Shown piece by piece: positions 7,255 to 13,913 of a stretch of DNA of 15,557 nucleotides (positions are counted from its first letter, which is position 1; every line of letters starts with the position of its first letter). The notes below the pieces were generated by a model. It saw only the letters and a list, made by a program, of their open reading frames with translations, was not told the DNA's origin and did not search any database. Position numbers and translations under genes: made by a program. The stretch lies in NCBI GenBank assembly GCA_905201915.1, contig CAJKQE010000047.1, positions 1-15,557 on the forward strand. The letters are read 5' to 3'. Source of the stretch: an uncultured Lachnospiraceae bacterium. Its GTDB lineage: Bacteria; Bacillota; Clostridia; Lachnospirales; Lachnospiraceae.

Positions 7255-8568
7255 ATGAAGTTTCGTTGGAATAAAAAATATTTGTACTGGGGCACAACTG
7301 CATTTGCAGTAATTTGTGCAAGTCTTTTGTTCTATTTTATTATTTTTCGCATGGATATTTTCTTAGGACGTATTAAAAATCTGTCAAGTATTCTGATGCC
7401 TGTTATCTGTGGTGCTATTATCGCCTACTTACTAATACCAGTAGTAAATTTCCAGGAGAGAAAAATTTATCATCTTTTAGAAGAAAAACGTCATTTATCT
7501 TTAGAGAAAAAACATAAAAGGATCATTCGCTATGTTTGTATTGCTTTTGCATTAGTATTTGCAGGTCTTGTGATTTATTCTCTGCTTGCCATGATCATGC
7601 CCAGTATTTTAGAGAGTATCATCAGTATTATCAATGACTCTCCGCGTTATGTACAGAATATCCGTCATTGGCTGGAGTCTCTTTTAAAAGATAATCCGGA
7701 ATGGCAGACTACGGTTTTTGATTATTTAAACCGTTATTCTCCAAAAATAGAAACCTTTTTAAATGTTGAGGTTTTACCACAAATTAAACAGCTTCTTCAA
7801 TCTTTAACTACCGGGGTATTCGGGACGCTTGTTTTTATTAAAAACCTTTTAATCGGATTAATTATTTCCGTTTATATGATGGCAGGAAAAGAAGCATTTG
7901 TTACACAATCAAAAATGTTAGTATATGCTATTTTTGACACAGAAAATGCTAACAATATTGTAAAAGCATTTCGCTTTATCCATCGTACTTTTGGAGGCTT
8001 TATCAGTGGTAAAATTGTTGATTCTATTATCATTGGTATTTTATGTTATATCGGCACCAGCATTATCGGTACCCCTTATGGTCTCCTTGTCAGTGTAGTA
8101 GTAGGAGTGACCAATGTCATTCCGTTTTTTGGACCATACCTTGGAGCAATCCCCAGCGCCTTTATTATCTTAATGGTAAATCCTATGCACTGCCTGTATT
8201 TCCTGATTTTCATTCTGCTTTTACAGCAATTTGACGGAAATATTTTAGGGCCGAAAATTCTGGGAAACTCCACAGGATTATCCAGTTTTATGGTAATTGT
8301 AGCAATCCTGTTATTCGGTGGTTTGATGGGAATTCCTGGTATGATTATCGGTGTTCCTTTATGGGCAGTCTTTGTGGCAGGAATAAGGTGTTTCCGAAAC
8401 CATGAATTAAAGAAGAAATCAATGCCTACAGAAGAGGCTTTTTATCAGGACATTGCTTACATCAATCCGGAAACTTTAAAACCTATTCATTTTTCAGAGG
8501 AAAATACTTATTCCGAAAAATGTCAGACTGAAACAAACAAAAAAGAAACAGAAAAGGAAGAGAAGTAA
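7255..8568 (+). CDS. AI-2E family transporter-like membrane protein
   Basis: The 437-residue polytopic membrane protein belongs to the family named after TqsA/YdiK, called AI-2E transporters. Hydrophobic segments lie at ~12-32, 42-63, 92-115, ~185-210, ~252-276, ~278-300, ~305-323 and ~341-377. A soluble region between the third and fourth segments is typical of the family. The signatures GVTNVIPFFGPYLGAIP and FDGNILGPKILGNSTGL are both present. Tested members act in autoinducer-2 export or as sodium/proton antiporters, so the substrate cannot be inferred here. A hydrophilic, Glu/Lys-rich tail of ~50 residues extends past the last segment and is probably cytoplasmic. AAGGAGG lies six bases before the ATG. 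The stop abuts the dtd start. Confidence 0.92.
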   Translation: MKFRWNKKYLYWGTTAFAVICASLLFYFIIFRMDIFLGRIKNLSSILMPVICGAIIAYLLIPVVNFQERKIYHLLEEKRHLSLEKKHKRIIRYVCIAFALVFAGLVIYSLLAMIMPSILESIISIINDSPRYVQNIRHWLESLLKDNPEWQTTVFDYLNRYSPKIETFLNVEVLPQIKQLLQSLTTGVFGTLVFIKNLLIGLIISVYMMAGKEAFVTQSKMLVYAIFDTENANNIVKAFRFIHRTFGGFISGKIVDSIIIGILCYIGTSIIGTPYGLLVSVVVGVTNVIPFFGPYLGAIPSAFIILMVNPMHCLYFLIFILLLQQFDGNILGPKILGNSTGLSSFMVIVAILLFGGLMGIPGMIIGVPLWAVFVAGIRCFRNHELKKKSMPTEEAFYQDIAYINPETLKPIHFSEENTYSEKCQTETNKKETEKEEK

Positions 8569-9018
8569 ATGAAGTTAGTTATACAGAAAGTCAGTCATGC
8601 ATCTGTAGAAACCGAAGGATCATGTATTGCTGAAATTCAAAAAGGATTTCTGGTTTTAGTAGGTATTGGAAAAAATGATACAAAAGAAACGGTAGACCAA
8701 TATGTAAAAAAAATGGTAAATCTTCGTATTTTTACAGATGAAAATGGTAAAACAAATCTTTCTTTAGCAGATGTTAATGGAGAAATTCTTTTAGTATCAC
8801 AATTTACCCTATATGCCAACTGCAAGAAAGGAAATCGCCCCAGCTTTTTTGATGCAGGAAACCCAGAAGAGGCTCAGAAGCTTTACGAATATATGGTAGA
8901 AAAAGTGAAAGAATTTGTTCCTGTAGTACGGACTGGAAAATTTGGTGCGCTCATGAAAGTTTCTTTAATTAATGAAGGGCCGTTTACTATTTTATTAGAT
9001 GAAAATACTTTTGCATAA
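8569..9018 (+). CDS. dtd: D-aminoacyl-tRNA deacylase
   Basis: DTD hydrolyses D-amino acids (and glycine from mischarged tRNA-Ala) off tRNA, keeping D-residues out of proteins. It acts as a cytoplasmic homodimer. The 149-residue length is standard. The catalytic motif SQFT is at 77-80, and the cross-subunit Gly-cis-Pro motif is GPFT at 137-140 (usually GPVT). MKLVIQKVSHASV and NRPSF also match the family. The ATG follows the upstream stop codon with no gap, and AGGAAGAGAAG within the preceding gene's end serves as ribosome site, so it is co-transcribed with the AI-2E-family gene. In Bacillus dtd is instead paired with relA. Confidence 0.96.
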   Translation: MKLVIQKVSHASVETEGSCIAEIQKGFLVLVGIGKNDTKETVDQYVKKMVNLRIFTDENGKTNLSLADVNGEILLVSQFTLYANCKKGNRPSFFDAGNPEEAQKLYEYMVEKVKEFVPVVRTGKFGALMKVSLINEGPFTILLDENTFA

Positions 9019-9063
9019 AAAATAGAAATAGTAAAAAATAACAATTTAAAAATTTATGAATAG

Positions 9064-9106
9064 AAAACATCTTTGAAATTGAAAATAGCAGTTTGAAAGG
9101 TGTTTT
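9064..9106 (+). terminator. Predicted terminator after dtd
   Basis: AAAACATCTTT (9064-9074) pairs with AAAGGTGTTTT (9096-9106) with one G-U pair. After a G-G mismatch the stem continues with AAA/TTT around a 13-base loop. T-rich sequence (TTTTTCTTATTT) overlaps and follows the stem. The stem is AU-rich, so efficiency may be moderate. Confidence 0.6.
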
Positions 9107-9110
9107 TCTT

Positions 9111-9171
9111 ATTTGTTCTAGTTTAGCGGACAAATACAGATTTAACCGAAAAACTATAGACTTTTTATTCT
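9111..9171 (+). promoter_or_regulatory. Leader of the recombinase gene: inverted repeat and weak promoter
   Basis: ATTTGTTC (9111-9118) and GGACAAAT (9128-9135) form an inverted repeat with one G-T pair and a nine-base spacer. Downstream, TTAACC (9142-9147) and TATTCT (9166-9171), spaced 18 bases, are a plausible but weak promoter for the recombinase. The repeat would sit just upstream of the -35 and could be a control site. I see no other gene or RNA in 9019-9216. Confidence 0.35.
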
Positions 9172-9216
9172 AATCGTGTTAAACTACTCTTGAAATCATA
9201 CTTTTGGAGGTACTTT

Positions 9217-10284
9217 ATGGCAAAGCCAATTACATATCGTGAACAAGAAAAAATTGAAAATACAGTGAAACTTCGTGAATTTTTAATGGAGCTTCCTCCT
9301 TATGTCAAGGATTATTTCCGTGCTAAAGAACCCACGACCTCAGACAAAACTCGTTTGTCATACGCTTATGATTTACGTGTTTTTTTCCGTTTTTTACAAG
9401 AAACAAATCCTTCTTTAAAGGAAAAATCTCTTTCTGAAATCTCCATTCAGGATTTATCTCTGCTTGAACCCGTTGATTTTGAAGAATTTCAGGAATACTT
9501 AAAGGCATATAAATCTGTAGATAATAAATTAGAAACCAATTCCCGCACCGGAATTGCCAGAAAAATGTCTTGCCTTCGCAGCTTTTATGATTATTTATGT
9601 AAACGTCAATTATTGTCATCCAATCCGGTTCGCCTTGTAGATATGCCTAAAATCAAGGAAAAAGCCATTATTCAATTAGATCCTGATGAAGTCGCTAATC
9701 TTCTGGACTATATTGAAAATTATGGAAAACAATTATCCGGAGTAAAACTCTATCATTATAACAAACAAAAATACCGTGACATTGCCATTGTTACTCTTCT
9801 ATTAGGAACAGGTGTTCGTGTATCTGAATTGGTAGGTCTAAATATAGGTGACATTGATTTTAAAAATAATGGTATCCGTATTCTCCGAAAAGGCGGAAAT
9901 GAAATGATTGTCTATTTTGGCATTGAGGTAGAGCAAGCCTTGAAAGATTATCTGGAAATCTCTCGAAATGGCATTACTCCCCTCTCCGGCCATGAAGATG
10001 CTTTATTTCTCTCCGGTCAACGAAAACGCATTAGTGTAGATGCTGTGGAAAAAATGGTAAAAAAATATGCTTCTGCTGTTTCTGTAAAAACCATTACCCC
10101 CCACAAATTGCGAAGCACTTACGGCACTGCTCTATATCGAGAAACCGGAGATATCTATCTGGTCGCAGATGTTTTAGGACACTCTGATGTCAATACTACA
10201 AAGAAACACTATGCCAAATTAAGCGATGAGCGCCGCAGGTCTGCTTCCAAGGCCGTCGTTTTAAGAGAAAAATTAGAAGATTGA
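9217..10284 (+). CDS. XerC/XerD-type tyrosine recombinase
   Basis: The 355-residue tyrosine recombinase has an N-terminal SAM-like core-binding domain (~25-130, TRLSYAYDLRVFFRFL, KMSCLRSFYDYL) and a catalytic domain (~150-340). The active-site set is complete: R201 (GTGVRVSEL), K225 (RKGGN), H296 and R299 (TPHKLRSTYGT), H322 (LGHSD) and nucleophile Y332 (KKHYAKL). It is ~50 residues longer than typical XerC/XerD, mainly in the N-terminal half. The start at 9217 follows TTTGGAGG six bases away; a TTG at 9190 lacks a site. No excisionase, relaxase or phage gene is adjacent, so a chromosomal role such as dimer resolution is possible, but integrase relatives cannot be excluded. It converges on the next gene with a five-base gap. 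Confidence 0.88.
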   Translation: MAKPITYREQEKIENTVKLREFLMELPPYVKDYFRAKEPTTSDKTRLSYAYDLRVFFRFLQETNPSLKEKSLSEISIQDLSLLEPVDFEEFQEYLKAYKSVDNKLETNSRTGIARKMSCLRSFYDYLCKRQLLSSNPVRLVDMPKIKEKAIIQLDPDEVANLLDYIENYGKQLSGVKLYHYNKQKYRDIAIVTLLLGTGVRVSELVGLNIGDIDFKNNGIRILRKGGNEMIVYFGIEVEQALKDYLEISRNGITPLSGHEDALFLSGQRKRISVDAVEKMVKKYASAVSVKTITPHKLRSTYGTALYRETGDIYLVADVLGHSDVNTTKKHYAKLSDERRRSASKAVVLREKLED

Positions 10285-10289
10285 TATTG

Positions 10290-11711
10290 TCAGATATTTT
10301 TCTGAGCCGGATTATTCAATAAGTTTCCACGATAATCAAACCGTGAGCCATGACAGGGGCAATCCCAGCTTAATTCCGCTGCATTCCATTCAAGTTGGCA
10401 ACCCAAATGAGGACATCGGATATCCACAGCATAAATTTTGCCCTCCATGTCCTTATAAACACCGGCTTTTTTACCCTTGTACAGCACCACTCCTGCCTGT
10501 CCCGGCAAGATATCTTCCACTTCCTTTCCCGGTATAAAAAGCACACGTTTTCCAAGTCCTTTTATAGAATGTCCTGTTTCCTTCAAAAGCGCAGATATAT
10601 TACTCAAAGAAAATCTGGAAGGCGAAAAAACGTCTTTGTAAAAGACCTCCTGTCCGCAAATCAAATCACGGAAAATAAGCGCTGCTGTCATAGCAGTTGT
10701 CATTCCCCACTTTTGAAATCCGGTGGCAACATACCAATCCGGATTTTCTTTGGAATACTGCCCTATATAGGGGATTTTGTCTAATGTCATGCAATCCTGT
10801 GCTGACCAGTGGCAAATTTCCTGATTGTTTGGAAACCATTTCTGTGCTGCCTTTCGCAGCGCATCGTAGCTCCCTGTATTTTTCCCTGTGCGATGTCCCA
10901 TTCCTCCCAGCAGCAAGTATTCCCCATAATTACGGAAAGAATAATTTCCTTTTTCTGCCCCCATATACATACCGTTTACCTGTGCCGCATCTTTTAAAGC
11001 AAGCACATAAGAACGTTCCTGATGTATTCTTGCAAAATACATTCCGGGAAAATTCACAAATGGAAAATGACAGGCAAAAATAATTTTTTCTGCCTGCACA
11101 CTTCCCTGTTTTGTTATAATCTTATTCCCTTCTACCCTTTCCACTTCTGTATTCTCATAAACCCTCACTTTTTCACTGATGGCTTTTAAAAACTTCAGCG
11201 GATGAAATTGTGCCTGATTTTGAAACTCCACTGCACCCCATACAGGAAAAGGCAAGGGCAGCTCCTCTTTGGTGAGCGCTGCAGGAAGTCCTAAAAGGCA
11301 GGCTGCCTTTGCCTCTGCTTCCAGTTCTTTTCGGCTTTTGGAATAAATATAAGAATTTTTATATTCGAAGTCGCAGTCTATCTGCAAGTCTATAATGATA
11401 TTCTGATATTCACGGATTGCCGTTTCATTTGCCAGCGCATACTGCTGCGCTTTTTCTTTGCCATATTGTTTTAACAAAGAATGATAAATCAACCCATGCT
11501 GGGACGTAACCTTTGCTGTCGTATTCTGCGTCTGTCCGCTTCCTATTTCCTTTGCTTCCAAAACCACGACATCTTTTCCCTCTCTTTGCAGATAATAAGC
11601 AGCTAAAATTCCCGTCATTCCCGCTCCTATCACCGCAATCTCTATTTCTATATTCTCATCTAAAGGTTTCCGTTCTTCTATTTCACAGGTTTCTCTCCAA
11701 ATTGATTTCAT
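10290..11711 (-). CDS. FAD-dependent oxidoreductase with C-terminal Rieske domain (YhfW-like)
   Basis: The 473-residue fusion has a DadA-like flavoprotein part and a Rieske [2Fe-2S] part, the arrangement of Bacillus YhfW. The FAD-binding glycine motif IAVIGAGMTGILAAYYL is at ~25-41, then VVVLEAKEIGSG for the ribose, and DKIPYIGQYS and YVATGFQKWGMT in the C-terminal FAD region. The Rieske ligands are C433/H435 (CPHLGC) and C451/H454 (CPCHGS); C438 and C453 can form the usual disulfide. No signal peptide is visible, so it is probably cytoplasmic. Substrate and electron partner are unknown. TAGGAG precedes the start. It sits downstream of superoxide dismutase on the same strand but has its own predicted promoter. 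Confidence 0.9.
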   Translation of the reverse strand: MKSIWRETCEIEERKPLDENIEIEIAVIGAGMTGILAAYYLQREGKDVVVLEAKEIGSGQTQNTTAKVTSQHGLIYHSLLKQYGKEKAQQYALANETAIREYQNIIIDLQIDCDFEYKNSYIYSKSRKELEAEAKAACLLGLPAALTKEELPLPFPVWGAVEFQNQAQFHPLKFLKAISEKVRVYENTEVERVEGNKIITKQGSVQAEKIIFACHFPFVNFPGMYFARIHQERSYVLALKDAAQVNGMYMGAEKGNYSFRNYGEYLLLGGMGHRTGKNTGSYDALRKAAQKWFPNNQEICHWSAQDCMTLDKIPYIGQYSKENPDWYVATGFQKWGMTTAMTAALIFRDLICGQEVFYKDVFSPSRFSLSNISALLKETGHSIKGLGKRVLFIPGKEVEDILPGQAGVVLYKGKKAGVYKDMEGKIYAVDIRCPHLGCQLEWNAAELSWDCPCHGSRFDYRGNLLNNPAQKNI

Positions 11712-11728
11712 AAACTACTCCTATATGC

Positions 11729-11751
11729 CGCAGTGCATTTTCTGCACAGCG
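11729..11751 (-). promoter_or_regulatory. Short hairpin in the leader of the FAD-Rieske gene
   Basis: GTGCA (11733-11737) pairs with TGCAC (11743-11747) around a five-base loop, extended by three more pairs after one A-A mismatch. It begins about where transcription from the predicted promoter would start, so it may protect or structure the 5' end of the mRNA, or be an operator. It ends 17 bases before the start codon. Confidence 0.35.
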
Positions 11752-11753
11752 TT

Positions 11754-11788
11754 TTTATTGTACAGGACACCATTTCCCATACAATAAA
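11754..11788 (-). promoter_or_regulatory. Promoter of the FAD-Rieske gene inside a perfect inverted repeat
   Basis: On the minus strand TTGTAT (11784-11779) and TACAAT (11762-11757) are -35 and -10 candidates with a 16-base spacer. Both lie in the arms of a perfect nine-base inverted repeat, TTTATTGTA/TACAATAAA, separated by 17 bases. A repressor dimer bound to both arms would cover both promoter boxes. The rest of 11712-11812 holds no gene. Confidence 0.45.
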
Positions 11789-11812
11789 TAATATGTCATA
11801 CAGGCAGCTTTC

Positions 11813-12304
11813 TTATTCATAAGGACACAGCACAATAATTTTCTGCGGTGTAGTCTGTGGAGGAATACTTTTCGTTGCAGCAGTGTAATACACCAAAAGC
11901 TCCATGTTTATAGGCGCACAGGCATATCTCTGACCATTAATGGTAGAAATATTTGTCATAGGACTTAAATTCAGCTTTAAAGACTGCCCCTGCGCTTCTA
12001 AGTTTTCATCAAAATAAGCCAGCATGACCTCTTGATTTTGCCTAAGCGCCGTAATCAGCTCCGCCTGATACTGTGGAGGAAAAATGGCGGGCGCAGGCAA
12101 GCTTGTGTCATAAAAAGCGGCAATCCTCATTCCCGGTCTTAAACGCACATTGTGAATAACTGTGGTATCTCCTGTGAGAATAAAATTGATTGTTTCGTTT
12201 TCTTTATTTTCAACCTTCATGGAAATCACCATGGTACAGCAGGAATTTCCATGCGTGATACGCTCAATAATTCCGACTACTTTTTCATAATTACTATAAT
12301 CCAT
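11813..12304 (-). CDS. Conserved-looking protein of unknown function, paired with sodA
   Basis: I cannot assign a named family. The 163-residue protein has no signal peptide or membrane segment and is rich in predicted beta strands. The first part (KVVGIIERITHGNSCCTMVIS, then FILTGDTTVIHNVRLRPGMRIAAFYD) looks like a small OB-fold-like barrel. It is followed by the proline-rich PAPAIFPPQYQAEL. The last third has NGQRYACAPINMELLVYYTAATKSIPP and ends in IIVLCPYE. The FYD...PPQY and ATKSIPPQTTP stretches resemble hypothetical proteins I recall from other Lachnospiraceae, which supports a real gene. The ATG has AAAGGA seven bases upstream and lies 18 bases after the superoxide dismutase stop, so the two are almost surely co-transcribed. 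A role linked to oxidative stress is inference from position only. Confidence 0.8.
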   Translation of the reverse strand: MDYSNYEKVVGIIERITHGNSCCTMVISMKVENKENETINFILTGDTTVIHNVRLRPGMRIAAFYDTSLPAPAIFPPQYQAELITALRQNQEVMLAYFDENLEAQGQSLKLNLSPMTNISTINGQRYACAPINMELLVYYTAATKSIPPQTTPQKIIVLCPYE

Positions 12305-12322
12305 AAAAAAATCCTTTTTTCT

Positions 12323-12943
12323 TTATTCTATGACAGAAGCCGTAAAGGGTTCACCCTGCTGCCACCCCATTTGCGCTGTGTCCCAGTTTATGACTTTAAA
12401 CCAATTATCAATATAATCGCCTCGTAAATTGTAATGCTTCAAATAATAGGCATGTTCCCATACATCAATACAAAGAATGGGGAACATTTTATTCAAGCAT
12501 GGAACGTCTTGATTTGCAGTTGTAATAATCCGAAACATTCCTCTTTCCCATACCAGCCACGCATACCCCGAACCAAATACAGATAATGCCGTCTGCTTAA
12601 AAATTTTCTGAAATGCTTCAAAGCTCTGGAACTGGCTTTCAATTTCCTCATACAGTGGATTATGCGGGACTTTCTTTGGAGGCTGAAGACCTTCAAAATA
12701 AAACCTGTGATTGTATACGCCCCCACTGTTTCTTCCAATATCACCGGGCATTTGTGTCAGTTCCTCCAACGTACATGCTTGCAGCTTTGGCTCTTTGGCA
12801 AGGAGTTTATTCAGATTATCAATATAGGCTTGTAAATGCTTCTCATGATGTAAATACATGGTTGTGGCGTCAATATAAGGCTCTAATGCCTGAAAAGCAT
12901 ACGGCAAAGGTGTGTTTATAAAAGGATATTGATTGTTATTCAT
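12323..12943 (-). CDS. sodA: Superoxide dismutase (Fe/Mn family, probably Mn)
   Basis: This enzyme dismutates superoxide to oxygen and hydrogen peroxide in the cytoplasm. The 206-residue protein has both domains: an N-terminal helical hairpin (PLPYAFQALEPYID, MYLHHEKHLQAY) and a C-terminal alpha/beta domain (GSGYAWLVWERG, DVWEHAYYLKHYNLRGDYIDNW). The metal ligands are H32, H79 (VYNHRFYF), D160 and H164. The outer-sphere glutamine is supplied by Q145 (TANQD), with Gly at 75 where Fe enzymes carry their Gln; this is the Mn-type arrangement. Mn is a prediction, since cambialistic enzymes exist. The start follows AGGAAG. It heads a two-gene unit with the unknown protein downstream and has a good promoter. 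Confidence 0.95.
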   Translation of the reverse strand: MNNNQYPFINTPLPYAFQALEPYIDATTMYLHHEKHLQAYIDNLNKLLAKEPKLQACTLEELTQMPGDIGRNSGGVYNHRFYFEGLQPPKKVPHNPLYEEIESQFQSFEAFQKIFKQTALSVFGSGYAWLVWERGMFRIITTANQDVPCLNKMFPILCIDVWEHAYYLKHYNLRGDYIDNWFKVINWDTAQMGWQQGEPFTASVIE

Positions 12944-12964
12944 AGCAATTCTTCCTATTATCGA

Positions 12965-12992
12965 ATTATAGATATTCTATGCGAAATTCCAA
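12965..12992 (-). promoter_or_regulatory. sodA promoter with a Per-box-like site over the -10
   Basis: On the minus strand a -35-like TTGGAA (12992-12987) and a perfect -10 TATAAT (12970-12965) are 16 bases apart. The 15-mer at 12966-12980, TTATAGATATTCTAT on the plus strand, matches the PerR consensus TTATAATNATTATAA at 10 of 14 positions and contains the dyad ATAGA-TAT-TCTAT. Peroxide-responsive repression is therefore possible but not shown. Confidence 0.5.
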
Positions 12993-13004
12993 GAAAAGTT
13001 ACAT

Positions 13005-13808
13005 TTACTCCGCTTTTATCATAATTTGAGTAATATAATCTTCCTCTTTTGATACAGAAAAATCATTCATCCCCCACTCATAGGCAAAGCCTGTCAAGTG
13101 CAGGTTCTCTTTGTTTGCATAAGTAAATATTTTCTCATAAAGCTTCGGCAAATTATTCCAGCTCCCTTTCAAATAGGCACACAAATAAGTACCCTTTGGT
13201 TTTATCAGCACGCCCTCTTTGGGTACTTTCCCGAAAGCCGGCGTAAAAAGCCCGTCATACTCCTGAAATTCTCCTTTTTCTGCCTTTTCCACAGAAAGAT
13301 AGCTTCCTATTCCCATACGGCACTGCTCTATTCCCCAGACTTCTTTTACATGAGCAAATGCTTCCTCTAAAAACTCTTCTTCAAAATTATAAGGTGTAGT
13401 CAGATATTGCTCCTCCTCGCACTCCTTAAAAAAAATTTCTCCTCCCTTTAATTGCTCGCAGCTTTCTGTTTGACTTTTCATTTCAGAAAGAATATGTCTG
13501 GTTTTTATGAGTGTTTCCATCTGCCTGTCAATTTCACTGATTTTTGCATCTGCTAATTGCAGAAAATCCTTTGAATTTGGATACTCTATATATTCCTTGA
13601 TTTCTTCCATGCTCATATTCAATTCTTTTAGCATCCGAATATATTCAAATTCCATACTCTGTGAGGTTTCATAATAACGATATTGATTTTCCCCTTTTTT
13701 AGCAGGAGAAAACAAACCAATACTGTCATAATAATGCAGCGTTCTTTTATTTACGTCATGAAGCTTGGCAAATTCTGCCGTGGTAAGCAATTTCGTACTT
13801 TTTTTCAT
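13005..13808 (-). CDS. MerR-family regulator with GyrI-like effector-binding domain
   Basis: The 267-residue regulator has an N-terminal MerR winged helix-turn-helix (~6-75: TAEFAKLHDVNKRTLHYYDSIGLF, NQYRYYE, LNMSMEEIKEYI). A dimerising helix follows (~80-120, ADAKISEIDRQMETLIKTRHIL). The C-terminal domain (~120-267: YLSVEKAEKGEFQEYDGLFTP, KPKGTYLCAYLKGSWNNLPKLYEKI, ITQIMIKAE) is of the GyrI/BmrR ligand-binding type, which usually senses bulky hydrophobic or cationic compounds. No metal-binding cysteines of the MerR/CueR type are visible, so it is a drug-like-ligand sensor rather than a metal sensor. It is divergent from the GNAT gene and overlaps its control region, implying autoregulation and control of that gene. 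The ribosome site AGGAGAG is rather far, about 11-12 bases. Confidence 0.92.
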   Translation of the reverse strand: MKKSTKLLTTAEFAKLHDVNKRTLHYYDSIGLFSPAKKGENQYRYYETSQSMEFEYIRMLKELNMSMEEIKEYIEYPNSKDFLQLADAKISEIDRQMETLIKTRHILSEMKSQTESCEQLKGGEIFFKECEEEQYLTTPYNFEEEFLEEAFAHVKEVWGIEQCRMGIGSYLSVEKAEKGEFQEYDGLFTPAFGKVPKEGVLIKPKGTYLCAYLKGSWNNLPKLYEKIFTYANKENLHLTGFAYEWGMNDFSVSKEEDYITQIMIKAE

Positions 13809-13826
13809 TATTTTCTTACTCTCCTA

Positions 13827-13881
13827 TTGACTCTACACTAACTGTATACTTTATTATACAGTACATCAAAGAAAAAAACAA
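13827..13881. promoter_or_regulatory. Divergent promoters and MerR-type operator between merR and GNAT genes
   Basis: Plus strand: TTGACT (13827-13832) and TATTAT (13852-13857) with a 19-base spacer, the spacing typical of MerR-activated promoters. Minus strand: TTGTTT (13881-13876) and TATAAT (13858-13853), spacer 17, for the merR gene. A perfect dyad ACTGTATA-N6-TATACAGT spans 13841-13862 over both -10 boxes. A second, imperfect half-site TCTACACT (13832-13839) pairs with the same ACTGTATA to give a dyad centred in the 19-base spacer. All boxes are read by eye. Confidence 0.65.
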
Positions 13882-13913
13882 AAAACTTTATGGAAACAGG
13901 AAGGATGATTACA

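Noticed and set aside
10286..10306. CAGA/TCTG hairpin between convergent genes as a terminator
   Set aside because: Only four base pairs and no proper T-run in either direction.
10343..11083. Several plus-strand open frames of 60-130 codons opposite the FAD-Rieske gene
   Set aside because: They are antisense shadows of a gene with full FAD and Rieske motifs, and their protein sequences look random.
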